A DNA stretch of 64,000 bases from Thamnidium elegans (GCA_025201345.1 JAIXMG010000001.1:1426001-1490000), one strand, 5' to 3'; positions 1 to 12,056 are shown, numbered from the stretch's first letter. A program made the numbers and translations. The notes: generated by a model from the letters alone, not told the origin.

Positions 1-636
1 CGTCGTCGGGATGATAAAACGCACAACATCAAAATGTAGGGCTGAATTGAATGTTTTACCTTCTTTTGCTCGCAAAAAAAAAGGAGGTTACTAACTTACG
101 TCTTGCTCTTTATACAGTCAACTGTCTATTGGGCTTGCTAAAAATATCTTTTTCTTTTCTCTTTAGCGTTTTAATAGTGAATCTACTAGAAAACGTCCTT
201 TTAAAACATACCCCATCGTTTGACAGAAAGAAGAAGGAAGCGGTTCAAATGAACAGGAATTAAAAAAGCGCTACATCTTTTTTGTTTATTTTGTTGCAAG
301 AGAAATGTGTCTTTTTTTTTGTACTCCTTAAATATCTATTTTTAACTGAATGGAATATGAATAAAAAACGAACTGCGAGTACATCTTTTTTTTTTCTAAA
401 CGCAATGGATTTTATAGGCGGATAAAGTATTTTGAGCAACTCTTTTAATGTACGGATCAAAAATATCTATGCAACAAATTAGAATTACATTTTCACACAT
501 TTTTTGTAAAAAAAAAAAACGAGAAGTCCCAACTGCGTCATAACATTTTAACGACCGAAGATAATCGAATCATTCGTTACTAAGCTTCGTTCTATTTTTT
601 TTTTTTGATTTATCACAAACACACAAATAAAGAGAT
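1..636. other. Intergenic, no gene seen
   Basis: AT-rich spacer with A and T runs. The short open frames here are low-complexity and lack splice or domain support. The last ~100 bases before 637 probably form the promoter and leader of the metalloprotease gene. Confidence 0.6.
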
Positions 637-3008
637 ATGAACATTACACGAAGTAACATTCGGAGTGTAGTTTTGCATGTATTACTTTTAATATTTTTGG
701 CAATATTGCAGACAAAGGCAGACGAGATTGAGGAACCATTTGAGTTGGTACAATTCGATTATTTTCATAATGCACCTAATCTCGATCCAATACAATCACC
801 ATCCCTTGACGATTATAATGAGGATATAACTGCAGATAGTTTTGATATGGACTATACCACAACGTATACAAAGTTTATTAGACCTACTTTGTATACCAAA
901 GAAACCATTCCCAGTACAACAACTACCACAACCGCAACTAAAAAATCTCATAAGCATTCAACTGGTTCAAAGACAAAACATACAACCTTAACAGAAACCA
1001 TTGAACCGATCGCAGAAAGTTTTGAAGATTCCTGGGTTGAATCATATACAACACCATCAGCCACTGATGAAATGGTTAATTCAATAGTTGATCCTTTAAC
1101 TGAAACTACCCTTTTCACAAAAACTTATTCTCCTTCCGACTCCTTATTAGTAGATGTTACCTCTACTACATTCTATACACCGACTGCAACGTTACCTCTT
1201 AGTATACTGACATCGGTCAACACACCTACACCATCCATTTTTATTAATACAACCTCGTCTAATACAACCATACAATATACCAATACATCCGATCCACTTG
1301 TACAATATGATCTTGAATGCCGAGCAGACGATGTATTTTGCAGTAAAGTGAGTCGAGCAGTAGGAGCAGCGATTGATGAATTTACGCGAGTAATTAACGT
1401 CAAAAATAGTTTATTGTAAGTAATTTATATAGAAAAATGCATACAGATGTGACTAACAATTAAATTACAGAATAAAAGTAAGCTATTATAGTTTTTGCGA
1501 TAAGACGTGTGCAAACGATACACTTGGATGGGGTACACCCACATCCCAGGTAACTTTAAATTTACTGCATGAAAAAAAAAAGAAGCACTTATTTAGTATT
1601 CCTATTTTAGTTTACATTACCGTTTGAAGACGGAGCGGATCTTAATTACGTGTATCCTCAGGCCCTAGCAAAACAACTAGCGCCATATAGTAGTACATCT
1701 GTTTGGGCAAAGTATGATATTGAAATAGAAATTAACCACGATGTTTACTTAAATGGTATTGATTTTGAACAAGAAACAAAAGATGGTTGGAATGGTACCG
1801 GTACTCCTCCTAATGGAAATTTTTGGTTTTTTGTAAGTTAATTTATTATATATTTTTATATACATATATAAACTGTGGATATATATTTATTAAAAAAACA
1901 CACAAAAACAAAAAAAAATAATTTTGTATTACACATATATATAAAAAAAAAGAATGATAGCGGTAGTAGTAATATTAGTACTAGTGATAATCATATTCAA
2001 TCTCACCAAGTTGACTTTCGTTATGTTGTTTTACATGAATTATTACATGGTTTAGGATTTCTTAGTTCTTGGGCTGCTTATTTTTGGACTGATGCTTCGC
2101 CATTTCGTACACTAATCGATGGTATTATTGATCCACTAGAGTTACAGTTGGTAACGCCAGGGCCTTATTGGTATATTAACCAAGATACAGGACCAGCTTA
2201 TGTTACTGGATTTCAACCCACCATGATTTTTGATAAATACTTGGTAAATTTAGATACAAAGCTAAATGTTACCCACGTATCTCCACTATCAGATTTAGCA
2301 TTTGAAATGCAAGATTTCTGTGTACAGAATAATAACGCATTTATTGTTAACTTTATTAAATCATTTAATGCAGCTAATCAATCAACTACAGCGCATCGAT
2401 TATGGATCAGTATGTCTCAACCAGAGACCGTACGTTTTCAGTTTGAACCCCCTACAGTTGCAGATAGTAGCTATAACTTGATTCCGTATTTGAATCAAAC
2501 GTATCGAAACATCACATTGTTAACTGGTGCTGATTTGTTTGAACGGTCATCTTTTGAACAAATTGATCCAACGTTAAATAGACCTGGATTGATGATTTCA
2601 CATTTAGATGATCAATATGCTAAAACACCTGATTTCTTAATGACTCAACAATACCATCATGGGAAAACTTTGGAAGAATTAGTAAAGAATTTCTATGATG
2701 CAATTCCTATTATCAAATATAATATGACCGCCTCAAATAATACAATTATAGAAGAAACTTACAGATCTCCCATCGGTCCTGGTATATTGCGTATTTTAGA
2801 TTCTATAGGTTATTCTACCGTTCTTACTAAAACAAATTATACAACGGATGGTAATGTAAAAACACCTAAATCAAGATCGGTATGTGATGATAGCAACACA
2901 AATCATGGTCAAAAACCTTCACCTACTGCTACATCTATTGGTAACAAATTATCAGTTTCTTCAATTTTTATCATAGTTACTTTTTTTCTCGTTTTTCTAT
3001 ACTATTAA
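637..3008 (+). CDS. Putative secreted, GPI-anchored zinc metalloprotease
   Basis: Four exons (637-1415, 1471-1549, 1611-1832, 1953-3008) join in frame to about 711 residues. The N-terminus is a signal peptide (hydrophobic core around residues 11-25), followed by a Ser/Thr-rich stalk to about residue 220 and then a cysteine-containing domain. The motif HELLHGLGFLS begins near residue 388 and matches the HExxH zinc-binding and catalytic signature. There are many N-x-S/T sites. The last ~20 residues are hydrophobic after a polar spacer, as in GPI-anchor signals, so the protein probably sits at the cell surface or wall. The usual metzincin third ligand (His or Asp at motif position 11) is Ser here, so the exact peptidase family is unclear. 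The fold and zinc role are inferred from the motif; the substrate is unknown. It could be an inactive relative. Confidence 0.75.
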
Positions 3009-3589
3009 AAAAAAATGGGGACTTAAGGGTTGTAAACCGGGGATATAATATAAGCCGAATAAATTCTTTTTTTCTTTGCAGGATATAGAAAAGTTCTTTT
3101 TTGTATTATTGTTATTGTTATTATCATTATCATTATTATTTTGTTATTAGTGTATAGGCTGTAACGTAATAGAACATAATAAAGAATATTGTTTTTGTAT
3201 ATAACTATAATAAGACAAGTAGCCTTCTTTTTTTCTCTTTTGTCATGAAACGAAAAAAAGAAGATGAAACTGAGATTTAAAGAGAGTTTTTTTTTTTTTT
3301 TTTATGGGGGGACCTGGCTATATGTTTTTACTACACCTGTTTTCATGCGCATAAATGCAAATTTTATTTCCTCTCCGAATGCCTTATTATTGGTTTGACA
3401 CTTGGAATCTTACTAAATCCAATGTAACACAGCTTTTTTGTTTCCGATTTAGTTCTGCCTCCGATAAACTCCATTCAATATAAATATACCGTAGTTTTTT
3501 CTTCTATTTTTTATTTTTTTTTTTCCCTTTTTTTAATTATTTAATTTTTTTTTTCTTTCATATATACCAAAACATTATAAATTATAATA
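3009..3589. other. Intergenic spacer
   Basis: The 3' region of the metalloprotease gene (AATAAAG near 3178) and the promoter of the next plus-strand gene. T-rich tracts at 3285-3302 and 3510-3560. No gene seen. Confidence 0.6.
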
Positions 3590-4248
3590 ATGCAAATTAA
3601 AACAATGCCTAATTCAACAGTATTCAAATCAAAATGGAATACTTTTATTACAAAAATCGCACCAAATAACGAACATCGATTACATCAAACCAGACGACGC
3701 AGTAGCTCAGAATATAATAATAATCAACAAAAGCGTAGAAAGCACAGCGACGCAATGTCCGTTGGTACCTGTGATTCGACTATTACTATGGCTGATAAAT
3801 TTCGTCAAGTCATTCCATTTTTACGAAGAAGAAGTTCTGACAATATATCTTCTGAAGAACATACTCCAACAAATACACCTCCCATTCAATCCTCATACAA
3901 TTACTGTAAAGAAATCGAAAAATTACAATCATTATATTTGTTAGCAGTTGACGAGGTAAAATTTTTACGTTAATTTTTTTTTCTTTAAAATTTAATACTT
4001 ACCCATTCTTCTTCTTGTAGATTAATTATGCTGAGGATTCCCAGGGATCATCATATTACTCAGGAGATCTTGTTACTGCACGTGAAGCACTTGATGATTG
4101 CGCAAATGCTTTCATGCAATTGCTTGGCCATACCAATGATCCTTTGACACGTGAAGGTCTTCAATCTTCTATGGCTCAAAAGTTACTCAAACTCCAAAAA
4201 AGAATGGATGCCTTACCAAAAGCAAATGAAGATGGTATTCTTTACTAA
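3590..4248 (+). CDS. Hypothetical protein with C-terminal helical domain
   Basis: Two exons, 3590-3955 and 4021-4248, join in phase 0 to 197 residues. The intron (3956-4020) has GTAAAA and TTGTAG ends. The first ~100 residues are basic and Ser/Arg-rich, with RRRSSS and RRRSS patches that look like phosphorylation sites. The last ~95 residues look like a compact helical bundle, starting near YCKEIEKLQ and ending in a Leu/Lys-rich helix before the stop. I do not recognise a family; a MIT-like or coiled-coil adaptor is only a guess. The clean frame across the intron and the biased composition support a real gene. Confidence 0.65.
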
Positions 4249-7134
4249 GAGAAGAAGAAAAAAAAATATACCAAACCAATTTTGTATATAATTTAAATAG
4301 TTTTCTTATTGTAAATTCTCTCCTCTCCCCTTTTGTACATACATTATACACATATATATAAATTTCCAAACCCAAAAAAGTATTTTCCACTATTAATATA
4401 TTAATAATATATATTTTTTTTTATAATAAACTTCGATCAACTCCGAAAACATTAAAATTGCCCCAATCAAAAGTACAGTAAAAAAATTTCTCTTGTTGCA
4501 CAAACCCGGTTGAAATCGGTGAAGCTAACATACTTGGGATTCAGCCAAAAAAAAAGTTTTTTTTTTCGTTTCGCCACAAATAATTTGGATCATGTTAAAT
4601 GCACAATAAGATTTCCCCACTCATTGTTCTAAAGTAAATTACATATAGTATTTAGCAGAAATAATCCGTGCATTTAACTCTTTTTTTTATAGTATCTATT
4701 ATAAAATGCAATAAAAACGTCTGAGGTTCATTTTCTTTTCCCCGCGGCTTCGAATAGCCCGTCGTTGTCAACTCTTCTTCTGTTTACCATGTACCTGCAA
4801 ATCCGTGACCAGGGTAACAGGTCGTTAAGGAAGGATACACGGTTACCATAGAGATGTAACAAATTTATGACTAACTCGTATACACCATCGTTATGCACAA
4901 GTTCGTCCCGGTTACCGTCATCTATTTTTTTTTCTGTGGGGGTTTTGGGTTTTAGAAGAAAAATTTTTTTTTAGAAAAAAAAGCCACTTGAGGTATTACA
5001 CAAAGACCCCCTATACAATAGGGTATTATTTTATATGTATATAAAATATGCACTGTCAGTCTCGGATGCGGGATACTTAAGGACAAGAACGGGTTGATAT
5101 AATATAAGCCTTGATATTTCTTATATGTGCTATATTTTTTCTTTCAGCGTTGCTGAATAATTATGACACCATAACTCGGTCGTGGAACTGATACATGTAA
5201 CGTAGCGCAACGGCATATCATTATAATATAGATGACAAGAGAATACTATAAATACGGCAAAAGAAAAAACTTCAACAGTAAGCAAAATAGCAACCTTGTG
5301 TATTCTGGACTCAGATAAGGGGGGGAAAAAAATTTGATCCGTCCCAGCATCATCTGTAGTAAGCATGACTCAGTCCTCCCTCTTTTTTTTTTTTAATCGA
5401 TGACAAAAAGAAAAACACAAGATAAACAAACAAGGCTGATGATCAATTTAAGCCAAAAAAGAAGTAAATTGTATTATAAAACACGACGCATGGTCAATAG
5501 TTTTAATATTCATGTGTATTTATGTACAGTGTTTGTGTTTTTATTCAAGCTTGAACAAAATTCGTTCATATTTCATGTGAAAGAATTTTGCTCTTTTGAA
5601 CCCCGTGCCCATTCATGAAAAAAGCATGAAAAATAAACAGTACGATGTAAGCATGATTGCACAACATGAGCAGATCCTATCGTTTAGTTCTTTTTTTTTG
5701 GGGGGGGCATGTTACGTAAATAAAAATGCCAAAAGGAGATTTTTCTTTTTTTACTAATTGTATTTACTTTTACTTCCTGGTAAAAGCTATCAATGGTTTT
5801 ATAACATCTTATTTAGTCTTCAATCCATAAAAAAAAAAAAAATGGATCTGAATTGTCGTAAAAGATACTGACTTCAGTAGTATTAAGAAATAAATCCGTA
5901 CGATCCAATTTATCTATTGCTGCCGTATATACTTTGTGTGTAGGTAATCACTTTATTGAGCAATTTATGCGATTTCATTTTATAAGTCATTCCAAATACC
6001 GTATGATCGGTTTTAGTTTTCAAACCAAGGTGACAGTTTGCGTCGTTCTTTGTGACTCAAGGTGTAAATATACATTGTAGGACACATTTACTTGTGAAAG
6101 CGAGGAGAGAGAATCTATAATAGAAAGAGCATTAATTGTAAATAATACCTTTTTTTCAATAGTAAAAAATGGAACGCATTTAATTTGAACCAGATTAGAA
6201 ACGTGTTTCTTTTTTCTGTTTTTAGTGTTTGATTACAAGTGTTTTTTGTTTGTTTTATCCCACATCTAAAATGAGATAACATCAGGTCTGTATGAACATG
6301 GGATCAAGATATGCTTGAAATGGTTCTTAAATTCCTTAATTACTCATTTGGATTATTATCGTCCCAATGGTAATTTCCATAATAGGTGTATACACGCAAT
6401 CATGAAATGGAAACAAAACACGTAATAAATATATCATAATAACTGATTTTACCAGATACTACTGTGATACATGGATAGAATTGATTGGACACAGATAAAA
6501 AGAGTATCTTCAAGTCACTTTTTTATTTATTTCAGCTTAAATGGTTACATAAGCGTCATTGGTGATCAAAATGGATAAAATAAATCCACTCATTTCTATA
6601 ATATTTTGACAACGGCTAAATGTAAATACCCCACAAAAAAATAATAATAATTGAGATCAACGCTAGTATCTCTAATACTACTATTCATCTGTTATATACT
6701 TTGTATTTAATGATATCATTAATAGAGATGGAGATACGATAGTTCATCTGATACACTCTAAACGTATTTGGTATATAATAAACAATAGTGTATATATATA
6801 CATATATACATTTGATAACATTCATATTGCTTAATTTTATACAAAATAGGTGCGCGCGCATGATCACTGCGTAAAAAAATATGTATTATTGATACGGATA
6901 TTGGTACAGCCTTTATACATACAAGCGGCTAATTCCTAAGCATGTACCACGTCCGAGAATATGAATAAAAAAGAAAAAGAAAACAACATTTAGGCGTTAA
7001 TTCGTGCAACATTACCGACAGGAAAATAAAAAACTATTTTGGGATTCTATCCATAATGGAATAAATCCAGGTTTTATTGTTTCCTTGTACTGCGAATTAA
7101 AAGGTGATATGTGTGCAAATTAAGTAGGTGAGCT
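4249..7134. other. 2.9-kb region without a recognisable gene
   Basis: AT-rich, with frequent A/T runs. Short frames at 5130-5366 (minus) and 5400-5618 (plus) lack motifs, credible neighbours or splice continuation. About 4740-5100 is less AT-biased than the rest, but neither a tRNA cloverleaf nor a coding pattern was found by eye. Confidence 0.5.
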
Positions 7135-7917
7135 TTATTTGGCTTTACTCTTACCCTTCGCTTTGGTAACTGGTTTTTCTTCCTCCTTTTCCTCTTCTTC
7201 TTCTTCCTCTTCTTCTTCTTCCTCGTCTTCTTCCTCGTCTTCATCCGATGACAAATCATCATCAAATAAACTTGCGGATGTAGTAGCGACAGGTTTATGT
7301 GTAACCTTTTGACGTTTGACTGCATCGCTCACTGCAGACTTTACATTTTCAACAATTTCTTCTCTATCTTCCAAAAACTTGTTGTCATCAAATAAATGTT
7401 TAACAGGTTCTCTTTCTTTAAGCGCATCCTCAATCTTTCTCTTTAATTTCTCTCTTTTTTCTGCTTCTTTTTCCGGAATAGCATCCAATTCTTCTTGTAA
7501 TCTAGTTTAAATACAAATTGTTAATATTATGCAAAACACATTTGTGGTATAAGTTTACTTTTTAGCATCATTTACTGTTCTGATTCTTCGGCCTTGTAAA
7601 TCTCTACATGCTTCAAAGTTAGTCGTCTTTTGAGCATTCATTCTACCACCTTGAGCACGAAGCATAGATCCAAAGCCACCTTTACCGCCTAAAAGTTTAG
7701 CTGACATATTAAATTGTAAAACGGCTCCATCCAAATCAAAGGTATCGTCACTAGTTAATATCTTGCCTCCCATAGTACATAATACTTGATCTTGTACTGG
7801 AATCGACGTGATGGAACATAATTGTTGTTTTAATAAATCTGTCGTGTTGTTATTTTGGTTGATCGGTAAGCAGATGGGTGCTTGATCTGAAAGAAGTGAA
7901 ATGATAGCTTGTGCCAT
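7135..7917 (-). CDS. SDE2: SDE2 homologue (ubiquitin-fold splicing/replication-stress factor)
   Basis: Two exons on the minus strand (7917-7559 and 7501-7135, intron 7502-7558) give about 241 residues. The N-terminal ~78 residues form a ubiquitin-like domain ending in GG followed by [15 protein letters not shown]. This is the Sde2 hallmark where a deubiquitinase cleaves after the diglycine to release an active C-terminal fragment beginning with Lys. A conserved [15 protein letters not shown] segment and coiled-coil-forming charged helices follow. The tail is an acidic Asp/Glu run (about residues 200-225) and then a Lys-rich end. In fission yeast the processed protein joins the spliceosome and promotes excision of a subset of introns; in animals it also acts in replication-stress signalling. 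Size matches fungal Sde2. Confidence 0.93.
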
Positions 7918-8160
7918 ATTATTTATTGATCTTGTAAATGAGAAAAAAAAAAGCGAAAGTTACTTTTTTTTTAAAAAAAAAGAGCTTACATCACGAACAC
8001 CGATCAATTTTAATTGGATAGTTGGAATCTGCTATGAAAAAATTGACAGTTTTAGGTCATAAACGCCTAAACAGGTTCTTTATTTAAATGTCTCTTATAA
8101 TTTGGACCATATTATGTTTTACGGAATACTACGCGCCTAGACAAAAAAGGCAAACACCCT

Positions 8161-10508
8161 TCAAAATATATTCTTCCTTGTAAATATTTTAATCAATTTG
8201 GAAATTGAAACCGTCTCCACTACGGCAATTTTTCTTTTAAAACCTTTATCCTGCCAAATAGAATTGGAGATATCCAGCATATTTTTCGTAGTGTTTATAT
8301 CTCGTTGCCAAAGTATATTACAAGGTTTTTTGCATTCAAGTATACTATTAGTGCTTTTCCCGTTCGATATCTTCACTTGTTTCATTTTTTCATTTGATTT
8401 GCACATATTGCAGGTCTGTAATAAATATACATTAGCTTCCCTTTGGTGGTCTTTGGTGACAGAATGAGAAATAAAGATGCAGCAAAGACGAAGAAAAGGT
8501 TATCCGATGTAACCAATATATTTTATAAAGAGCTATCAAGTCACCAAAAACAATATCTTACGGCCATTGTAGACATTGACGAGTTTAGGACGTCAATCGT
8601 AAGCATTTTTTTTTATTATAAAAAAGTAACTTGACAAGTGAACTTTTTAAAAAATTTGATGGGCAAAATGTTTTCAAAAATGTTAGTATTGGAAGCAGAG
8701 ACCATTAGATATAATATTACGTTTTTTCTCTTTTAACTTCTTGCTCTTCTTTGCCTCCGTTTTTCTTCTTCTTCCTTCTCTTTCTGGTTTTTCTGGTTTT
8801 TCTGGGGGGTTTTCTTTCTCTTTTTTTTTCCCGTTTAAAATTATATTCGCCCTGGTAGTCAAAAAAACTTGAATGGGGCGAAATTGAAGCCGTAAATTTT
8901 CAGAGGACGAGGTAAATGTTGAAGAATATAATTTATGTGTACGTACATTGTTTTTTCAATTTTCATTGTTTTCGAAGTGGGAATGTTCATTTCTGGCCCT
9001 TTAATGTCGTGTAAAATCTTTAATTTTTCGACATAAGCTTATCTTTGAATACCAGTGTAACAACGCCGTTCAATATCGCTGCAGCGATGAACTTGATGTT
9101 TATCATAACTATGGCCAATAGATGCAGTAAAAATATGTTTACGACCAGGATCAACCGTACAAGCGATAAAGTGCTCCTCCACCAGATTTATTAAAATATT
9201 CTAATTCTAACTTTGGATTTTCTGTAGGCTGATTTATTTTTTTACGAGCAAACCGAATGGAGAGACCATGACCATCCGTTAGTATAAAGCAAGTAAACAT
9301 ATCCTTGCTGTTTTCCCCCGCGTTTATTAAATCTGTAAGACTGATAATTTTTTTAAAAAAAGTTTTGAGTTAACTACGTGCTAACTAATTTAATTATCTT
9401 TCGTATCCAAATTTACTGAAATCAAAAACAGTATAAAACATTTCCAAAGATGCAGAGTAGTTACTGTCTTTCATTTTTACGCTGGAGTTTGAGGCCAAGG
9501 CTTTATTGTTCACAGAAACATATCTCCATTTTAATGAAGGACTTGAGAAAAAAGAAAATAATTTGGGCTTATATTTCTGTTCTTGCGCATTAGCCGCTTC
9601 TTCTTCAGTTTCTTGACACATGTAACCCAAGGCAGGGATAAAATTCCCAGGAGCCTTTGAAAGGTTTACAGTAGTAAGAGCCAGCGGTAATCTCTCCTTC
9701 AGACTTTTTATTACTGATTCCACCTGCTCTTTATAATCCATACAAAATGCTGGTAATCCCGCAGCTATACCTTTTAGCATATTCCAGCAGTATTCATATA
9801 GTAACTGGTGTATCTGGCTTGCATCAGCTTCCTATAATTAGAAAAAGATAAATTAATTTCTTTAAGTACCAATAACAATGCTCTTACTGGAAATATTTGT
9901 TTCATTTTCAGTTTCAAATATACAGAGGTTGTATGATCAAATCTTTCCACAATTAGATTTAAGTATAATGTTGTTACTGTAGAGCAAGCGTAAGATAAGG
10001 CATCGCTGTATCCTTTGATATTTCTTTCTTTTAAAGAGAAAAAAATTGAGGGCGGTGATTCTGAAAAGCTAGAAAAAGCCAATACAAATGACTGCGAGAT
10101 ATAAGTCTTGTTTGTAATAGGAATTCTCATTACCGATTGACAAATTGAATATGGCAAATGGGTTAAATAATAAAATATAAAGTCAAGTATAAACACTGTG
10201 AGGCTGGATAAAATTGTTTTATTAAATAGAAAGAGATATCAGGATTATAAGAATCCTTTCTAAAGTTGTATTTATACCCTTCTACCACATAGACTAGTAA
10301 TTTACATAAATATCTGCCAAGCTTAATGATAGATATAGAACAACAGTTAAGTGTTTAGACTTTTTTGGATCTTTGAACTGGTTTTGATCTACAATCAAAA
10401 GACGATAAAATTGTTGGATCATTCAAAACAGCCTCTCTCTTGAATTCGTGGAATTTATTGTCATAAAGTAATGTGTCAATTATAACTGTCGTTAGTTTTT
10501 TATGAATA
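8161..10508 (-). pseudogene. Fanzor-type (eukaryotic TnpB-like) RNA-guided nuclease, pseudogene
   Basis: Read on the minus strand. The N-terminal region (10508 to ~9390) includes ADIYVNY, YSICQSVMRIPITNK and LIVERFDHTTS. A short sequence after a lost donor leads to a RuvC-I motif VDPGRKHIF (about 9135-9155). This is followed by YVEKLKILHDIKGPE (about 9000-9045), a YGFNF stretch near 8890 and a Lys/Arg-rich tract. The C-terminus (8425-8161) has the zinc-finger Cys pairs TCNMC and ECKKPCN and the RuvC-III motif WQRDINTTKNM. The order and motifs match Fanzor/TnpB proteins: RuvC-I Asp, zinc finger, RDxNAAxN Asp. The copy is dead. Frame changes occur near 10350, 10200 and 9175, an in-frame stop near 9040, a donor is missing near 9393, a frame change lies near 8865, and a 262-bp internal segment is inverted. 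Family assignment rests on recalled motifs. Confidence 0.75.
8435..8696 (+). other. Inverted internal exon segment of the Fanzor pseudogene
   Basis: This segment reads in the opposite direction to the rest of the Fanzor. On the plus strand it encodes PLVVFGDRMRNKD and then IVDIDEFRTSI, followed by a good donor GTAAGC at 8601. These are the motifs expected between the Lys/Arg tract and the TCNMC zinc finger, both of which lie on the minus strand on either side. The matching acceptor (TTATTACAG before TCNMC) is on the minus strand near 8412. GCTTCC at 8435-8440 and GGAAGC at 8691-8696 form inverted repeats at the edges. Turning the segment around would keep the reading frame across the 8696 junction and place donor and acceptor in one intron. 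Confidence 0.8.
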
Positions 10509-10767
10509 CTAGCAAAGATGTGTTAGAAGTGTGACTAAAGCTGGTTTATCTCTCGGTATTCGCCGACATTATTTCAACTGTTGGTTTAATTCAAAAGACT
10601 GACTTGATAAATAAACAAGTTAGGTCGTCCAATTGGTACTATATCATTTTGTCTTCGACAGCTTTCGATCAAGACATGTTCAAAAATGCCGGCAAGATAA
10701 ACGACTTGTAATAGTAATGTAAATTATTTCGTTTGTCATAAAAAAAAAAGGATCTTCTACTTCGATA

Positions 10768-11760
10768 GTGATTTGCAAATTATTACGTGGTGCTAACGTT
10801 GAGAAATTTTCTAAAATCATAGACGATTTGGAAAATGTCGAAATCTGTTATTACGACGATCCCAAAAGACCATCTTTACAATGTACAAAAACAATATACT
10901 CGCGTCCCTTTGAAATCCATACATACAAAAGTGAAAAGGAGATTGCAAATGAAGCTGATAAAGAACAAGAAATCCAAAAGAAATACAAATTAAGTATGTA
11001 TAACTATAAAAAAAATTTCCAATGATAATTGTTTTTCATTGCTACCATTTTCATAGATAATGTATCGCAGCTTGTTCAATTTTTAAACTTGATCTACCTT
11101 CCTGACGATCCGAATAACAATATCACCTATGAAAGACAATTCTTGCCAATAAAAGATATTTTATCGAAGGTGTGGGAATGTTCGGATTTATTTGATGACG
11201 CCAGCTCCTCCTCTTTCAATAAATGGTGCAACGACAAGAAGTTAGGTCTCTTGAGCAGTGAAGTGAAAAGAAGAAAAAATGGTCTGAGCAAAGAAGAATT
11301 TATTGGTATGACATACTGGATTTAAATTCTTTATCTCTACTATATTGATTATACTCTATCATAGGCGATACGATTGATAAAATAATAAATTATTTGCCCC
11401 AGTATCAACAGCATATAGATATACTAAAGAAAGAGGGTTATCTTATTATAGGATATGCCCGTAAATCTAAGCAAGACGTTGATCTTCATATTCGAGTACG
11501 CTTACTTCAGCTGATGGTAGATCGATTGCAAGAACGATCATTAGTTGACAAAACATTTGTCTCCGTAAACAGAAACTCTAATGATCCGCTTATCGGAAGG
11601 GATTCCAATCCCAATGATACCATAAAGGAGCTAAAATATGTGGATGGAGACATGCAAGGCAATACAATATACTCTTGATTGCAATTTTACATTTCTTGCT
11701 AAATAGCAACCTCTTTTTATAGAGCTCTTAAAGTTTGTCGTGATCGACATTTTGTAAATC
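10768..11760 (+). pseudogene. Serine-recombinase-like (IS607 TnpA-like) gene, truncated
   Basis: Three coding blocks lie in order on the plus strand: 10768-10997, 11057-11306 and 11366-11678. They are joined by intron-like gaps with GTATGT or GTATGA donors and ATAG acceptors. The third block holds EGYLIIGYARKSK, followed by IRVRLLQLMVDRLQERSLVDKTFVS. The GYARxS pattern with its Ser is the start of a serine resolvase catalytic domain. After the stop at 11678 the frame FVVIDI (about 11730-11750) resembles the next conserved strand, so the domain was once longer. The upstream blocks (KWCNDKKLG, GLSKEEFIG) form an N-terminal extension I do not recognise. No convincing start codon was found. It lies head to head with the Fanzor pseudogene. 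The family call is tentative. Confidence 0.5.
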
Positions 11761-12056
11761 ATCTAAATTTTTGAACATTATCCTTGTTGTGAGGTTCGCA
11801 ATAGAAAATACATATAGCTTGTTCTCTGGTAATAATGACCATAGTTCAGAAATGTAAAATGAAGAAAAAATTTGTTGGTAAGACAACCAAAAAGTAAAGG
11901 ATAAACTAAGGTTGTAAAAGCCTGTATGAAGCCAGGGTGAATAGGGTTTATTAAAAAAAGACCAGGATGAATCCAGGATGAATCATTTATATTAAAGCTT
12001 TTGTGTGCGTTATTGGAATACCTTCACTGTATTTACAGTTTTTGGGTAATATTAGT

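Larger units (their letters stand above)
8161..11760. mobile_element. Decayed IS607-like element: Fanzor plus serine-recombinase-like gene
   Basis: Two divergent broken genes lie back to back: a TnpB/Fanzor nuclease pseudogene on the minus strand (8161-10508) and a serine-recombinase-like pseudogene on the plus strand (from 10768), about 260 bp apart. In bacteria IS607 elements pair a serine recombinase (TnpA) with TnpB, though usually in one direction; Fanzors are the eukaryotic TnpB relatives. The pairing suggests one element, but no terminal repeats or target duplication could be defined and the ends are approximate. Two unrelated insertions side by side remain possible. Confidence 0.45.

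Noticed and set aside
5130..5366. 78-codon minus-strand frame in the 4.2-7.1 kb gap
   Set aside because: No domain, no credible start context, no splice partners and no promoter signal; best seen as chance.
7074..7325. Minus-strand Lys/Arg-rich frame over the SDE2 tail
   Set aside because: Frame shadow of the acidic GAA/GAG run in SDE2.
8443..8634. Independent plus-strand gene at 8443-8634
   Set aside because: Its motifs fit exactly the missing middle of the minus-strand Fanzor and it ends at a donor site without a plus-strand partner, so it is an inverted exon, not a separate gene.
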